A DNA stretch of 64,000 nt from Spodoptera frugiperda (GCF_023101765.2 NC_064231.1:2804501-2868500); one strand, 5' to 3'; counted from the stretch's first letter, positions 10,059-20,596 are shown. Numbers and translations are program-made. Notes: generated from the sequence alone by a model not told the origin.

Positions 10059-10084
10059 TTAGTGCTAGCCCTCGAATGCTTGCT

Positions 10085-10090
10085 TTTATT
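10085..10090 (-). terminator. Poly(A) signal overlapping a stop codon
   Basis: On the minus strand AATAAA overlaps the TAA stop of the secreted-peptide gene (stop at 10086-10088). This leaves an extremely short 3' UTR that should end close to the MITE boundary at 10061. Confidence 0.6.
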
Positions 10091-12431
10091 TAATATCAGG
10101 CTCCATACAGGCACACAGCCCTAACAAATCTTTATACGATCCAAACCCACCAATCAATAATCAACCTCCTTTCATATTTTTTTAATGGGACAAGTCTGCC
10201 ACAACCTCCCATACCGCTGTGACTCCTATAAGCCATGATCTACAGTAGATACAACCATGAAAACACCGGAACACTGAAGTCCGACGCGTCTCTAGGACAT
10301 GAATGACTGTCTTGGATCCCGCAACGATATAAATCAGAAGAGAGATAAGAGAGAGACAATGGAACGCCAATTGCCACGGTTCTTACACACTTCTTTCGCT
10401 TCATCAACAGTCATCAGTCTTTTCACGCATGCTAGTCGGTTAAAGGTACTTTTAATTTGACCCTTTTTTAATATATCGCCAATCTGGTCGCTATATGTCG
10501 TCCATTGTCTCTGCCTGGGGTAGGCATGGGAGACAGGCGTGAGGTTATGTAAGATGTATGTATATTATTAGAGGAGAAGAAAAAGAAAACGAAACCTCCT
10601 TTCATACAGGACCTCCTTTTATACATTACATACTCCTCTCATATAAAAAAAAACTTACGCTGATCCCATTGCTTTACTTTTTTCTTCTTCAGTCTCGCGA
10701 AGTCTTCAATAAGGTCAGGTGTGGTGGGCGTCATGGGTGTAGTGGGTGCGGTGGGTGTAGGGGGAGTCGTCGGGGGTGTATGAGTGATGTGGTCCCACAT
10801 CCACTTACATGGCGCTGCTGATACTGTGGAGATATCATGAATTAGGGCATTTTATTTCCTGAAGGATGATTAGGTAAAGGTAGGTTAGGGTTTACATGTG
10901 AAACTGACTAAGAGTTGTTAATTTTAATAGCACTGTCCGACGCGGCAATCAGAACTGGTTCAGCAGTTTTATTTCCGACAAATATAAATTAATCTTTCCC
11001 GATCTCATCTTTGTCGGTAATCTATCATTTGTAGAATATTTTATTTTTTATTTTTGATGAAACAATCTACTCTGCTCCCGTTTGTAATGGTAATTTCCTT
11101 AGTTTCGATTTATGGAGTCAGTTAAAATACGGCTAGTTGAGTAAAAATACATTTTGCAACGATACACTCAACGGATCAAAATAACAGACATCATATATTA
11201 TGACTTGTTGACGCACTCCGTGGCGACCGTACCGACCCTCTTTCAGTAAACTTATAAAGCGAAAGAAATAATCTGTCAAGAGGTCAACGCACACTGAATA
11301 CCAATAAGTCAAGGTTTCCGTAAACAGAAATTGTTATTTTTAAAGGATTTACTTCGAAATCTCACCTTCATTTTCCTCTTGAGAGATGAGTACCTGGAAA
11401 ATGAAATCATGATTAGGTATAATTTTGAGGCCTTCCTGTAAAGTACTTACTTATCTAAATACTAGCTTCTGCTAGCGGCTTCGCCCGCGTTTCCGTGGGA
11501 TAAAAAGTATCCTATGTGTTATTCCAGACCATAATCTACCCCTGTTCCAAATTTCATCCCGATCCCTTCAGCCGTTTTGACGTGGTTGAGTAACAAACAT
11601 ACACAAACACAGTAAGATAGTCAGGTAAAAAAAAGTTTTTTAGGGTTTTAGGGTTTATTTTACAATGTCTAATTAGGTTTCTGTTAAAATACACATATTT
11701 TGATACATTTTCATTTATGATGTAGGTACTGTATATTTTTATTCAACTGAATCGAATAACCACGTTAGTCGTACTAACCAGAGAGTGTCAGTACCTAATT
11801 GATTTTGACACGAAATTAGCTGAGCCACTCCCCCTATTCAGGCTATACATGATTATGCTCTTTGAGCTCTGTCCGGTTAAGTAGACTCGTGACAGTTTTG
11901 TAGAGCTGTCTGTGAAGTGACAGTGGAAATAAAATAATAGAATTAAAAGCACTTACGACCTATTTAAATAACCTATATATCTGTAGATTTGCTTACTAGA
12001 GATATAATTTTGATACATTAAAATGAACTACAATTATAATTAAATTACAATGAAATCATCATCATCTTGAAGGACCTGTGACAGTGCACTGCTAGATTAT
12101 CTACTACTGTAGATACCCTAGCAGTACTCTGCTAGGGTATCCTGTACAAAAAAGGATTCATAGCAGCTAGGCTATCCGAAACATTTGAAGTGAGCTTGAT
12201 CGCATTCTCGCCCGTCATTGGTCGAGATTATTCTCACAACCAAAGACTAGACACTTCGAATATTTCGAATTGAAAATTACAGAAAAGCCTAGCTCCAGGA
12301 TGTGTGACAAACATATTGTATTCTCTTTTACAACAGTCAACATGGTACCTAAAGAAAATTTAATATCAGAATAAATAAATGAAAAGACTTACCAAAACCA
12401 CCACAGACACGAGAAACTTTAAACAGTACAT
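10086..12431 (-). CDS. Predicted 88-residue secreted Thr/Pro-rich peptide, four exons
   Basis: The gene is reconstructed from splice signals. Minus-strand exons are 12431-12393 (ATG, 13 codons, GTAAGT donor), 11393-11366 (28 nt, TTTCATTTTCCAG acceptor, GTGAGA donor), 10823-10659 (165 nt, CTCCACAG acceptor, GTAAGT donor) and 10120-10086 (GATTTGTTAG acceptor, stop TAA). Lengths sum to 267 nt, exactly 89 codons, and the phases 0, 1, 1 agree at every join. The N-terminus MYCLKFLVSVVVLVLIS is a good signal peptide, with cleavage probably before QEENE. The mature part has APCKWMWDHITH, a Thr/Pro-rich segment (about residues 37-58, likely O-glycosylated or an extended linker), DLIEDFARL, a KKKKVK cluster (68-73) and a CAC-containing end (LCACMEPDIK). 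Cysteines of the mature part are at 28, 80 and 82. I do not recognise a family. It could be a silk, salivary, cuticle or immune secretion or a peptide precursor; the sequence does not decide. Confidence 0.62.
10177..10592 (-). mobile_element. Retroposon (LINE 3' end) inside the last intron of the secreted-peptide gene
   Basis: The element is flanked by perfect 14-bp duplications AACCTCCTTTCATA (10163-10176 and 10593-10606), with a T-run at the low end (A tail on minus). The minus strand reads RQRQWTTYSDQIGDILKKGQ, then STFNRLACVKRLMTVDEAKE and CKNRGNWRSIVS. That is a coding-like tail seen in abundant lepidopteran retroposons. Without the element and one duplication, the host intron would be 108 nt. 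Confidence 0.82.
11459..11625. repeat. Common lepidopteran interspersed repeat
   Basis: GCGGCTTCGCCCGCGTTTCC, AAAAGTATCCTATGTGTTAT, then TCATCCCGATCCCTTCAGCC and GAGTAACAAACATACACA. The same sequence occurs at 48490-48650 (inverted) and 57130-57450. It lies in the first intron of the secreted-peptide gene, between microexon 11366-11393 and exon 12393-12431. Class uncertain. Confidence 0.7.
12112..12141. repeat. Perfect 13-bp-stem hairpin
   Basis: GATACCCTAGCAG and CTGCTAGGGTATC flank TACT. It lies in the first intron of the secreted-peptide gene and is preceded by a related half-site (CTGCTAGATTATC). Confidence 0.9.
12168..12298. mobile_element. Foldback MITE, partial copy of the 20597-20907 family
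   Basis: GAAACATTTGAAGTGAGCTT, ATCGCATTCTCGCCCGTCAT and the far end AATTACAGAAAAGCC match the inner and outer parts of the MITE at 20597-20907. The central portion is rearranged. Confidence 0.65.
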
Positions 12432-12483
12432 GTTTTTCTACTTAACGAAACACATAACAATATCTTTTCAGCTGCCCACTCCA

Positions 12484-12489
12484 TTTATA
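12484..12489 (-). promoter_or_regulatory. TATA box of the secreted-peptide gene
   Basis: GTATATAAATGG on the minus strand lies about 53-58 nt upstream of the ATG at 12431, leaving room for a start site near 12455 and a 5' UTR of about 25 nt. The bases before the ATG (AAAAAC) put A at -3. Confidence 0.5.
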
Positions 12490-12796
12490 TACTTACCTAC
12501 TTATATATGTGTAACATGAAGCTTTAGATACACTTGTTATACGCCTGTTGTGTTATATTGTTATACATAATGCTTCCTTGTTATATTTATACATATTATC
12601 ACGTATTTTTCTGTGAAAAATATCGGGCAACAAGTGTTTTGTCTAGTGTCTACCTACTGGTTTATATTTATGTTTATGAGTATTATAGTAGGTAGGTGGT
12701 TTCAGTAGTATTTCTTCAGAGAGTGTCTTTGTACACAAGGTCTAATATTTATTAATCAATTCTGTTTAATCTATATTTTTATTATATATCTTAATC

Positions 12797-12951
12797 CGAG
12801 CTGCGAGCAACAGGTATATAATAGGTTATCAGGTTACCGGAGCTCCGAATCAAAGCAGGAGAAGGAACGGTTGTTGTTTTTGGTCAGTAAAAGTCTCACG
12901 ACTCACTCAAGGCGGGAGAAGTCATTGGATGACTTTCTTCCCTCAAAAATA
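12797..12951 (+). mobile_element. SINE-like family B, diverged copy
   Basis: CCGGAGCTCCGAATCAAAGC, CAGGAGAAGGAACGG, then TTGGTCAGTAAAAGTCTCAC and a CTTCCCTCAAAAAT tail. This is the family with the consensus GCGGACTACCTAGCGGGTTT...GGTTTTTAGTCAGTAAGAG, about 140 bp with an A-rich tail. Confidence 0.65.
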
Positions 12952-12999
12952 TAGGTACGTCTATAAATTAGGTATGTTCAAGTGTAACTTTTTCATTAA

Positions 13000-13790
13000 T
13001 TTAATGCTTTATATGAACAAAAACTTATGGTAAGTAGACTTACAAATGACTTACTGTCAAGAATTGTTTATTTATGACACTTTAATATTTCCCCTACTAC
13101 AAATAGTTCTCACTTTAACACCTTTCCCATCCTGAAACCCTCAGTTCTATAAAGACACAATATTTTTCTAACCCAAAAGTTTATTTTGAGTTTTATAAGG
13201 GCGGGCCTAACAGCATTGTTTTTACAGTCACCCCTAACTGAGCCACGTTTTTCGATGAAAACACCTATATGAGTTTCTTAACACCAAGGTAGTAAGGTCG
13301 AAAGTTCATTGTGTGTTCTTATAAGGGTGTAAAGGACTTTTGTTTCTTAGGGCAGGGTGATAACGCGTAGTGTCAACATTTGCCCTGCATCGGGAGATCC
13401 GGTGTCGTCTGTCATGGCCGACTTTTGTCTGCAGGCGGGAAGGAAGAAGAAATAAATGAGAATGTAGTGATTGATGCCCCTTTTTTTACTAGAAAACGAT
13501 AGCAGATGAATTGGCTTGTTAGATAAAAAGTTAGAAATTAATTTCGTGATTGATCTGTGTGTTGATTGTGTTGTTTTAGTTTATTTCTGTTGCTTGTTTG
13601 TTTTGCTGTAATCTGATTTTGTTCTGTTATTGAATTTTTCGGTTAAAAGTTTCTGATGTTTTGAACAGGGAGACTGCAGCGCGCGAAGAGTGGCGACGAA
13701 TTGTAAAGCTTGCTACCATACCTATATGACGACCACGACCATTCTGCCAAGAGTGTAACGACTAAGATGAAGAAGAAACAGATTCTAAAT
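13000..13790. other. No gene seen
   Basis: AT-rich sequence with a somewhat GC-richer part at 13195-13450. Frames here are short and show no coding character, and I recognise no repeat. Confidence 0.5.
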
Positions 13791-13811
13791 ATTAAAAAAA
13801 ACGTGTACATT

Positions 13812-14116
13812 ACATACATACATATCGCCACGCCTTTAATCCCCGAAGGGATAGGCAGAGGCGCACATTATGGCATGTAATGCTACTGTACAATGTTCAC
13901 CCACTTTTCACAATTTATGTTGTAAGTCCCATGTAATAGGTGGTGAGCCTATTGCCATACCTGGCACATTTCCAGACTCCGTGCTACTACTGAGAATTAT
14001 TCGAAAGACCGAAAAAATCCCAGCAATACTTTGCCCGACCCGGGAATCGAACCCGAGACCTCATGTCCGGCAGTCCCACTTGTGACCACTCGACCAACGA
14101 GGTAGTCATATGTGTC
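13812..14116 (-). mobile_element. tRNA-derived SINE, copy 3
   Basis: Minus-strand copy with B-box GGGTTCGATTCCCGGGTCGG and a TATGTATGTATG tail. It is flanked by 12-bp duplications AACGTGTACATT at 13800-13811 and 14117-14128. Confidence 0.9.
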
Positions 14117-14699
14117 AACGTGTACATTGTGTATTGTATATTACACTTTTTAAACCAACGTTGTTCTTTACAAAAAGTTACATTAAAAACCATAATCTAA
14201 AACTCTAAACTCTGCAATAACACACACATTACCTCTAAGCTTTGACACATAAAGTGTAACCATATTGTCTGCACGTAAAGCCACACACCACATCCCTGTT
14301 TCGCGCGCACCACGTTGTTATAACAAGATATCTTCTCATTGCTTTAATAACTTAATCCTGTGCAGGAAATAGAGCTCATTTTCCTTCGTCGTTGATAAGC
14401 GATGGCAGCGATGGCAGCACGTTTAATTAAATCCACTGACGCCACAGTCGATCTTTATTAAATGCAGTACATCAACGCTATACATCTGTTTTGACATCGC
14501 AAAATTAGACAATTTGGTGCGTACCAGTAATCGATTCCTATTCACATATTCCTTTCTTGCTATTAAGCATTAGTTGACTCTTATTAAGTTAAGCTTAGCC
14601 TATCTGGGGGATAGCTTAACGGACAAGTTTTACCTCACATAAACTTATTTATAGGCGGTGAAAACAGACCTTTAGCAGTTTGAGATTAATATTTTACAA

Positions 14700-14880
14700 T
14701 AGCTTCTGATGTGTGACCGTGCCCGCGTTTCCGTGTTATAAAAATGATCCTATCACGAAGTCAGCTTATACCCTGTCTGTATACCAAATTTAATCAAAAT
14801 CCGTTTAGTAGTTTCAGCGTGATTGACAGACAAACATCCAAACAAACAAACTTTCACATATACAATAATAGCATGATACT
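14700..14880. repeat. Common lepidopteran repeat (CCCTGTCTGTATACCAAATT type)
   Basis: CGTGCCCGCGTTTCCGTGTT, ATACCCTGTCTGTATACCAA and ACAAACATCCAAACAAACAA. The sister copy at 47725-47880 shares the same order. Unclassified. Confidence 0.6.
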
Positions 14881-16281
14881 ACACACATACCTATAGGTAC
14901 GGATTGCACCGTTAATCATAGCTAATATTTTTTACTATTTTCCGACATAAAATAATCAAAGAAACTCTACCGTTGTTCCTGCAGAACTTAACAAGAATTT
15001 ATTCACGCAGCTAACCCGACTGTTTGTTTTACTATCTCCGTAAATAATACTCGGTTTACGCGCTACGTTTTTGTGGGTACGCCATGACAGTTTTATGCCT
15101 GCGTCGGGAGCAGGGAAGCTAGGCTCGTGAATCGATGCTAACACGATTAGGGGCAACGGACATCATTAGAACCCCGGAGCATATTCAAATGGGGGACATT
15201 CGAAATACGAACAGTAAAAAATATGCCATGATTTTCTTTTTCATGGTAATATCTAAGGAGTCTTGGGGCAAGGGAGTCGACCTCTTTGCAAATAAAGTTT
15301 ATTGCGGTTTTGTGAGTAATAGGAGTATTAAGTAGTCTTACGGTTTGGGGGAGGTAAAGACCGCTTGACGAGGGTCAAATAATAACTATTTTGCGTATTT
15401 ATAATATGTCAGGCTAGTAGATTAAAATCGGATATTTTGTCCGTCTCGTATAATATAACAATTTATCCCTGTGTTTTAGGAGCTACGCATTTTTATATTT
15501 AGAAAGAAAAAAAGTGAGAAGTAACATTTATTTCTCATGCAAAAAAATGACATGTAGATACAGTTTGTAGTAGATGATTTGATTATAATGATTATGGATA
15601 TTATAACTATGTCCCAAGTCTGCGACAATTTAGTTAAAACAAACAATAATTTATATGCTACTGAATTTAATTAAAACAGCAACAATTTGATAAAATATAG
15701 TGTCTAAACAAACATAATATAATGGAAATAAAATAATGAAAAAATACATTAGTTAAGTTAAATACATGATAAGAACATTAAGGAATATTCAATTAAGTAG
15801 CTGTATATTACACCAAAGTGAAAAGTTCAACATTCATTTACTATAATTATAATTATAAACATACAATTTTAAATATACATACAGACTTATAAAATATCAA
15901 ATATATTTAGTCTAGTTTCATGATCTTGGAATAACAGTTAATATTTATTTAAAAGGGACCTCGGGTCCCGGGAGTGCTTTGATCATCAATTTATACAAGC
16001 GGCTGGGAGGGTGCGTGCTCCGTACAGCTATAGTAATTTGATTACAATTGATTATGGATTATTGAGGATCAATGTTATTTTATCGTCTGACCTGGTTCTT
16101 CATTTAGCTTGAGTCAATAAAGATTTTGCTAATTGATTCGTCCTTTTTGAAGCTTAATTTTTGCAAATAAATCCTATCTACCCACTTTGTGGATAAATAT
16201 TGAATTCGTTTAAGCAGACGTTAAATCTGTGTGTTAGATAAAATTAATGTGACTTTATGGAGGAGTATCTAACAAATTATT
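14881..16281. other. No clear gene; one possible terminal exon
   Basis: Mostly AT-rich unique-looking DNA. A GC-richer segment at 15000-15170 holds no supportable ORF. The only coding-like piece is the possible minus-strand exon at 15945-16027. Confidence 0.4.
15945..16027 (-). CDS. Possible terminal exon of an unidentified gene
   Basis: Behind a TTACTATAG acceptor, the minus strand encodes VRSTHPPSRLYKLMIKALPG then PEVPFK and a stop that overlaps AATAAA, as in the secreted-peptide gene. It is GC-richer than its flanks. I could not find a convincing upstream exon; a 16-nt microexon at 16094-16109 would fit in phase but has weak signals. It may be chance. Confidence 0.22.
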
Positions 16282-16399
16282 GAGTTATCAGCTTATTCAC
16301 GAAACTACACAACGCGGAATACTGCTCTTGAATATGAGCCCCTTGCATCGCTTGAAACTAGTCGAGTTCCTCGTCAACCGTGAGTAAGCCGATAACTAA
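16282..16399. mobile_element. MITE with GTTATCGGCTTACTCACG ends, copy 1
   Basis: GAGTTATCAGCTTATTCACG and its inverse CGTGAGTAAGCCGATAACTA are terminal repeats. The core (CTTGAAACTAGTCGAGTTCC) recurs at 27690, 34655 and 56137. Confidence 0.7.
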
Positions 16400-18060
16400 A
16401 TAACTATTTTAGTATGTCTCACAAAAGAGGATATGACTCTCAATCCTGTGATGAGATGAATTTTGTCTCGTTAATTTCATCTCAACAAATTATCAGCACT
16501 AATAATGCGCAGCAAACTATAAGGAAAACGTTTACTAATTCAATTAAGAATTCTAGACTTTGCTAAGATGACTCAAAACATAATCGGATACCAAGAAGTT
16601 CGTCTATTGATTCTATTAATTTGGCCGCACGCTACTAGTGACATCTATTGGAATCAATAAGGACTACGTGCTCAAGTAAGTCCGTAGCGAAAGCATTTGT
16701 TTCACTTTAGCTTGTTTTAGCTATGGTTATGATGATTTCAAGGTCGTGACGGAAAATTATCAAATTGATGATATCATAGTTTAGCACTAAACAGTAGTAA
16801 ATAGTCACACTCAAGTGATAATGCCTTTAAATGCTATTAAGGCCGTTGCAATGTGATGTGTTAGTGGCCAAATTAACCGATTTTTAAAGCTTAGTACAAA
16901 ATATATTATCCCAACTTTGGAAAAATCTGCTTTAATCTACTGTCCTTTCTTTCGTCTTTTTTTAATTAGAGATATGTTTTATAAAGCATACGGGGTAAAT
17001 GAGTGCAAAAATAAATAAATAAACATACAGGTGTCATAACATTTTTTTAAGGGGGGAAAATCATCTAATTTTATTTCCCGCCTTAGGCAAGGCGAGAGTA
17101 GGTATCTATTTCTAGCAACCCCTTCAAGGAAAAAGGTGTATTATGTTACGTTTAGTCAATATTTTTTCTATAAGAAAGTACCTATCAATAAAATTGTCCG
17201 TCTTAAAACACATCGAACGAAAACTACGTACGTACTACCGATATAATCCTTTTATTTATCGCTTATAAAAAGCCTCATAACATACGATAATAGTCTGCTG
17301 ACCGCCCAGGGGACATAGCGCAATGTTTACCCAGTTACCGACCAATATTGCTCGGAAAACGACCGCTCCATAAACTTTCGTGTTTAATTTACAAACAAAC
17401 AACACCCGAGGGAATTAATTACTTATAAATGTGAAACAATATTGCTGACATTTTAAGCTTTCTTAGAATATTAGTACCGTAAGTCTATGGATACACTGAC
17501 ATGCTGAAATTGTGGTCAAATAAAATTTAATGTGATTAGGTATTACAGTGTGTGCGAGGAAATGGGTCATTTAGTAACTACTATTTTCAATAATATAAGC
17601 GTCATTAGATATTTTTAAAGATGATGAAAATGTACATATCAGTCCTATAGGACTTTATAGGCTTAAAAACCTAATAAATTGTGTACATGGAAAGTGACCA
17701 ACGCTTATCGGAGGATTTGTCTTCAAGAGTATTCTTTCGGCAGTTAATGCTTTAAAAAAAAACTTATATGCCGTCAGTTCTTTATAGAAGTTATCTTTCA
17801 GTAAATTCTGACTTTCAGAGCTCCACCATTATTTCTATCTTCATTCAAAATCCAATATTCCTTCTTAAATCCGTTAGTATGTCCGTGGTAGTAACTGGTT
17901 CACAGAAACTCCTAAACGAAGTAAGATAGCGCGGTCCGCCTGACTAACTTGTAAGAACTTTGCTTAAACTTACCCTAACAAACTGAGAAACTTCCATTGA
18001 ATACTCTCAAATGAATATTTAAGTTGGTCATACTTGTTTGTGTAATTCAATAACAGTAAA
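16400..18060. other. No gene seen
   Basis: AT-rich sequence with a short piece resembling SINE family B near 17075-17110 (TTCCCGCCTTAGGCAAGGCG). A stretch at 17690-17750 (GACCAACGCTTATCGGAGGA) is loosely repeated near 45770 (GACCAGCACTAGCAGAGGAT). No coding evidence. Confidence 0.45.
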
Positions 18061-19215
18061 CTGGCACAGCTTGTGATCTGAAAGCTTGAAGCTATGGCGT
18101 AGTCGCTTCGTAACTGCTGCGTAGTAGTTTGTAGAGATAGCGTGAAGCGTGAAGGTGCTACGTAGAAACTGCGTAGCCATATCGTAGTATCCTTGTAGAC
18201 TATAATCGATTGCGTTGACACCACATTGTGTAGCTCTGTAACTATGTTACTGATATACAATGTGATAGGGGCGAGACTTCTAAACCGTTAAGGCTGAGTT
18301 CTACACCTAATTTTATCGACAAAAGTCGGGGGTCGAAGTGGTCGAATCCCCTCCCCCTAAAAGTTATGGCTATTTTAATATTTTTTTAACTTTTTTTGAT
18401 ATCAAAGGTTGTATGCGTCGTAGAAACAAAAAAAAAACAACAAACGGTAGCTAATAACCTTGGCTAACTAATTCATTACTTTTTTCATATGTTTGATAAT
18501 GTTTTGGTGAGAAAAAAAATCATTTGTGAATTATTTTTACCGAAAAAATCACTATTTTTTAATATTTTCGATTAGGGGTTCAACCCCCATATTATTTTTT
18601 TTGTCGATAAAATTAGATGTAGTACTCAGCCTTAACGGGTTAGAAGTCTCGCCCCTATCACATTGTATATAGATGCTACGTAACCGCTACGTAGCTACTG
18701 CGTAGAGTATGTTTATAAGCTGCATAGGTGTGTAGAAAATACGTAGACATAGTCCATCGACTACGTAAGTGCACTGTGCAACATAGGGTGTTATGTAGCG
18801 GTTGCGTGAGAGGCGCGTAGTCGTCGCGTAGCACTCGCTTTGATCGACTACGAAAGCGTAGTATTTTGCGTAGACACCACGTAGCCATTACGTAGTATTT
18901 TGTTTCATTGACAACGCAAGCGTAGTATTTTGCGTAGACGTCGCGTAGCAGTTGCGTAGCATTTTGTTTTATGGACAACGAAAGCGTAGTATTTTGTTGC
19001 ATAGCACTTTGTTTCATCGACTTCGAGAACGCGTGTAATATTTTGCGTAGACGCCGCGTAGCCGTAGCGTAGCACTTCGTTTTATCGACTACGAATACGC
19101 GGTGTTTTGCGTAGACGCCGCGTAGCCGTTGCGTAGCACTTCGTATGTTCGACTACGAAAGCGTAGTACATTCGTGTAGTACGTAGCAATTGCGTAGACG
19201 CTGCGTAGCTATTTA
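18061..19215. repeat. GCGTAG-rich minisatellite, 64-bp period
   Basis: In the right part, units are marked by GACTACGAAAGCGTAG at 18846, 18910, 18974, 19019, 19087 and 19151. Spacing is 64, 64, 45, 68 and 64, so the period is 64 bp with one shortened and one lengthened unit. Each unit holds TTTTGCGTAGACGCCGCGTA and GTTGCGTAGCACTTCG. The left part (18061-18250) is degenerate. The array is interrupted at 18253-18670 by an inverted-repeat element. Confidence 0.88.
18253..18670. mobile_element. 418-bp element with about 70-bp inverted ends, inside the minisatellite
   Basis: The left end ATACAATGTGATAGGGGCGA (from 18253) and the right end TCGCCCCTATCACATTGTAT (to 18670) are inverse. The match continues for about 70 bp on each side (to TTTTATCGACAAAA) with a few mismatches. 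The AT-rich interior has no ORF. TA dinucleotides at both ends would fit a TA target (Tc1/mariner-like), but the exact boundary is ambiguous. Non-autonomous. Confidence 0.85.
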
Positions 19216-20007
19216 TATGGTGGTTTGGCGGCTGATATTATCAAATTTTATGTATTAACTTTTATTTTTCCCAGCGGTGTCGTAGAAGGGATGGAGGCAG
19301 ATTTTTATTCATAAAGTCTCATTTATTATTTATATTTTTGGCTTTTATGATTGAGGAAGTTATAATATTTTTAAAGACTATCTCGTTAATCTAAGTTTAA
19401 AATGCGTTTACTAAGCATGTGAAGTGAAGTGGAGTTAGTTTTGTAAGCAGAGTAAAGTGGTTTTCAAACTTTACAATAAATAAGTAAAATAGAGAGAAAT
19501 GCAATTTATTCTTGGGAGCATATAATATAGTATTAATAAATAACATTGTTTCACACATTACAGGAATTAATAACTTAGTTGACAATTGTATGAAATGAAT
19601 GTATCAATGCAATAGCTACTATACAGGATATAATATTATGAAAACAACATTGTATATGTGCAATGACTTGATTAACTGTTCACATTTAATTAATATCACG
19701 ATGAAAAAGTAGCTGACACAATTAACACGCATAATAAATCTTAAACAAATAAAAAAAAAATACTTTGCTCAAAGAAACGAGGTTTATACAAAAGAGGATT
19801 ACAGCATGTGGCAATCCGTAGACAATAAGATGGCGGCCAGTTAATTTCGGCCACACCATGAAAGGGTCATAGGCTGGTAATCATCAATACTTGAGCTGTG
19901 ATGATGATCATTGTGTAGTAATGACTACTGTCTATATTGTAACAGTTAATGATGATTTGAACCGATGGACTAACCCTGTCATTAATAGTAACTGCTGATC
20001 TTTATAT
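19216..20007. other. No gene seen
   Basis: AT-rich sequence between the minisatellite and the next SINE. A short left flank (GGTTTGGCGGCTGATATTAT) is not repeated elsewhere that I noticed. Confidence 0.45.
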
Positions 20008-20284
20008 GTAACGTTACGCCTTTTATACCCGAAGGGGTAGGCAGAGGTGCACATTAAAGTACTAATTGCCGTTATACAATGTAAGTACACCCACTTTTCA
20101 CCATTTGTGTTAAAGTCGTTCAAGTAATAGGGGATGCTTATTGCCATATTATTATACTGGGCACAATTCCAGACTCCGTGCTACCATTGAGAAAAATTAT
20201 CGAAAAACCGAAAAAGCCCAGTAATACTTTGCTTGACCCGGGAATCGAACCCGAGACCTCTAGTCCGGTAGTCGAGGCAGTTCT
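20008..20284 (-). mobile_element. tRNA-derived SINE, copy 4
   Basis: Minus-strand copy with GGGTTCGATTCCCGGGTCAA. It is bounded by 12-bp duplications TGATCTTTATAT at 19996-20007 and 20285-20296. Confidence 0.9.
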
Positions 20285-20596
20285 TGATCTTTATATATTC
20301 AGATCTTTATACTAATCGTTTAAAGTGTCTAGAAGTTACATATGTTTTTTAAAGAGAGGTCATTTCGCGGGTAAAGTTGTGTATGTATGACTTCTGCAAC
20401 GGGTATCGTAAATTAAATAATGAGAATGACGTAAGTGTTGACTTTGTGCATAAAGTGCGCCGAACAAGAATTGTCGGGTTAAGAATTAAGTAGAAATTAA
20501 TTATGGTAAATCTTGTTCAACTCTTTTAAATGCCCTTACCTCCGGTTTTAGGGTCCATTTAAGAAATGTACAACACATACACATTACATCCAGTTA

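Noticed and set aside
10558..10821. Plus-strand 87-codon Gly/Cys-rich frame
   Set aside because: It is the complement of the Thr/Pro-rich minus-strand exon, which has splice sites and in-phase partners.
18676..19017. 113-codon minus-strand frame
   Set aside because: Lies wholly in the GCGTAG minisatellite; the openness comes from repetition, not coding.
18846..19215. Regularly spaced repeats considered as a CRISPR array
   Set aside because: Units are head-to-tail with no unique spacers, and the host is a eukaryote.
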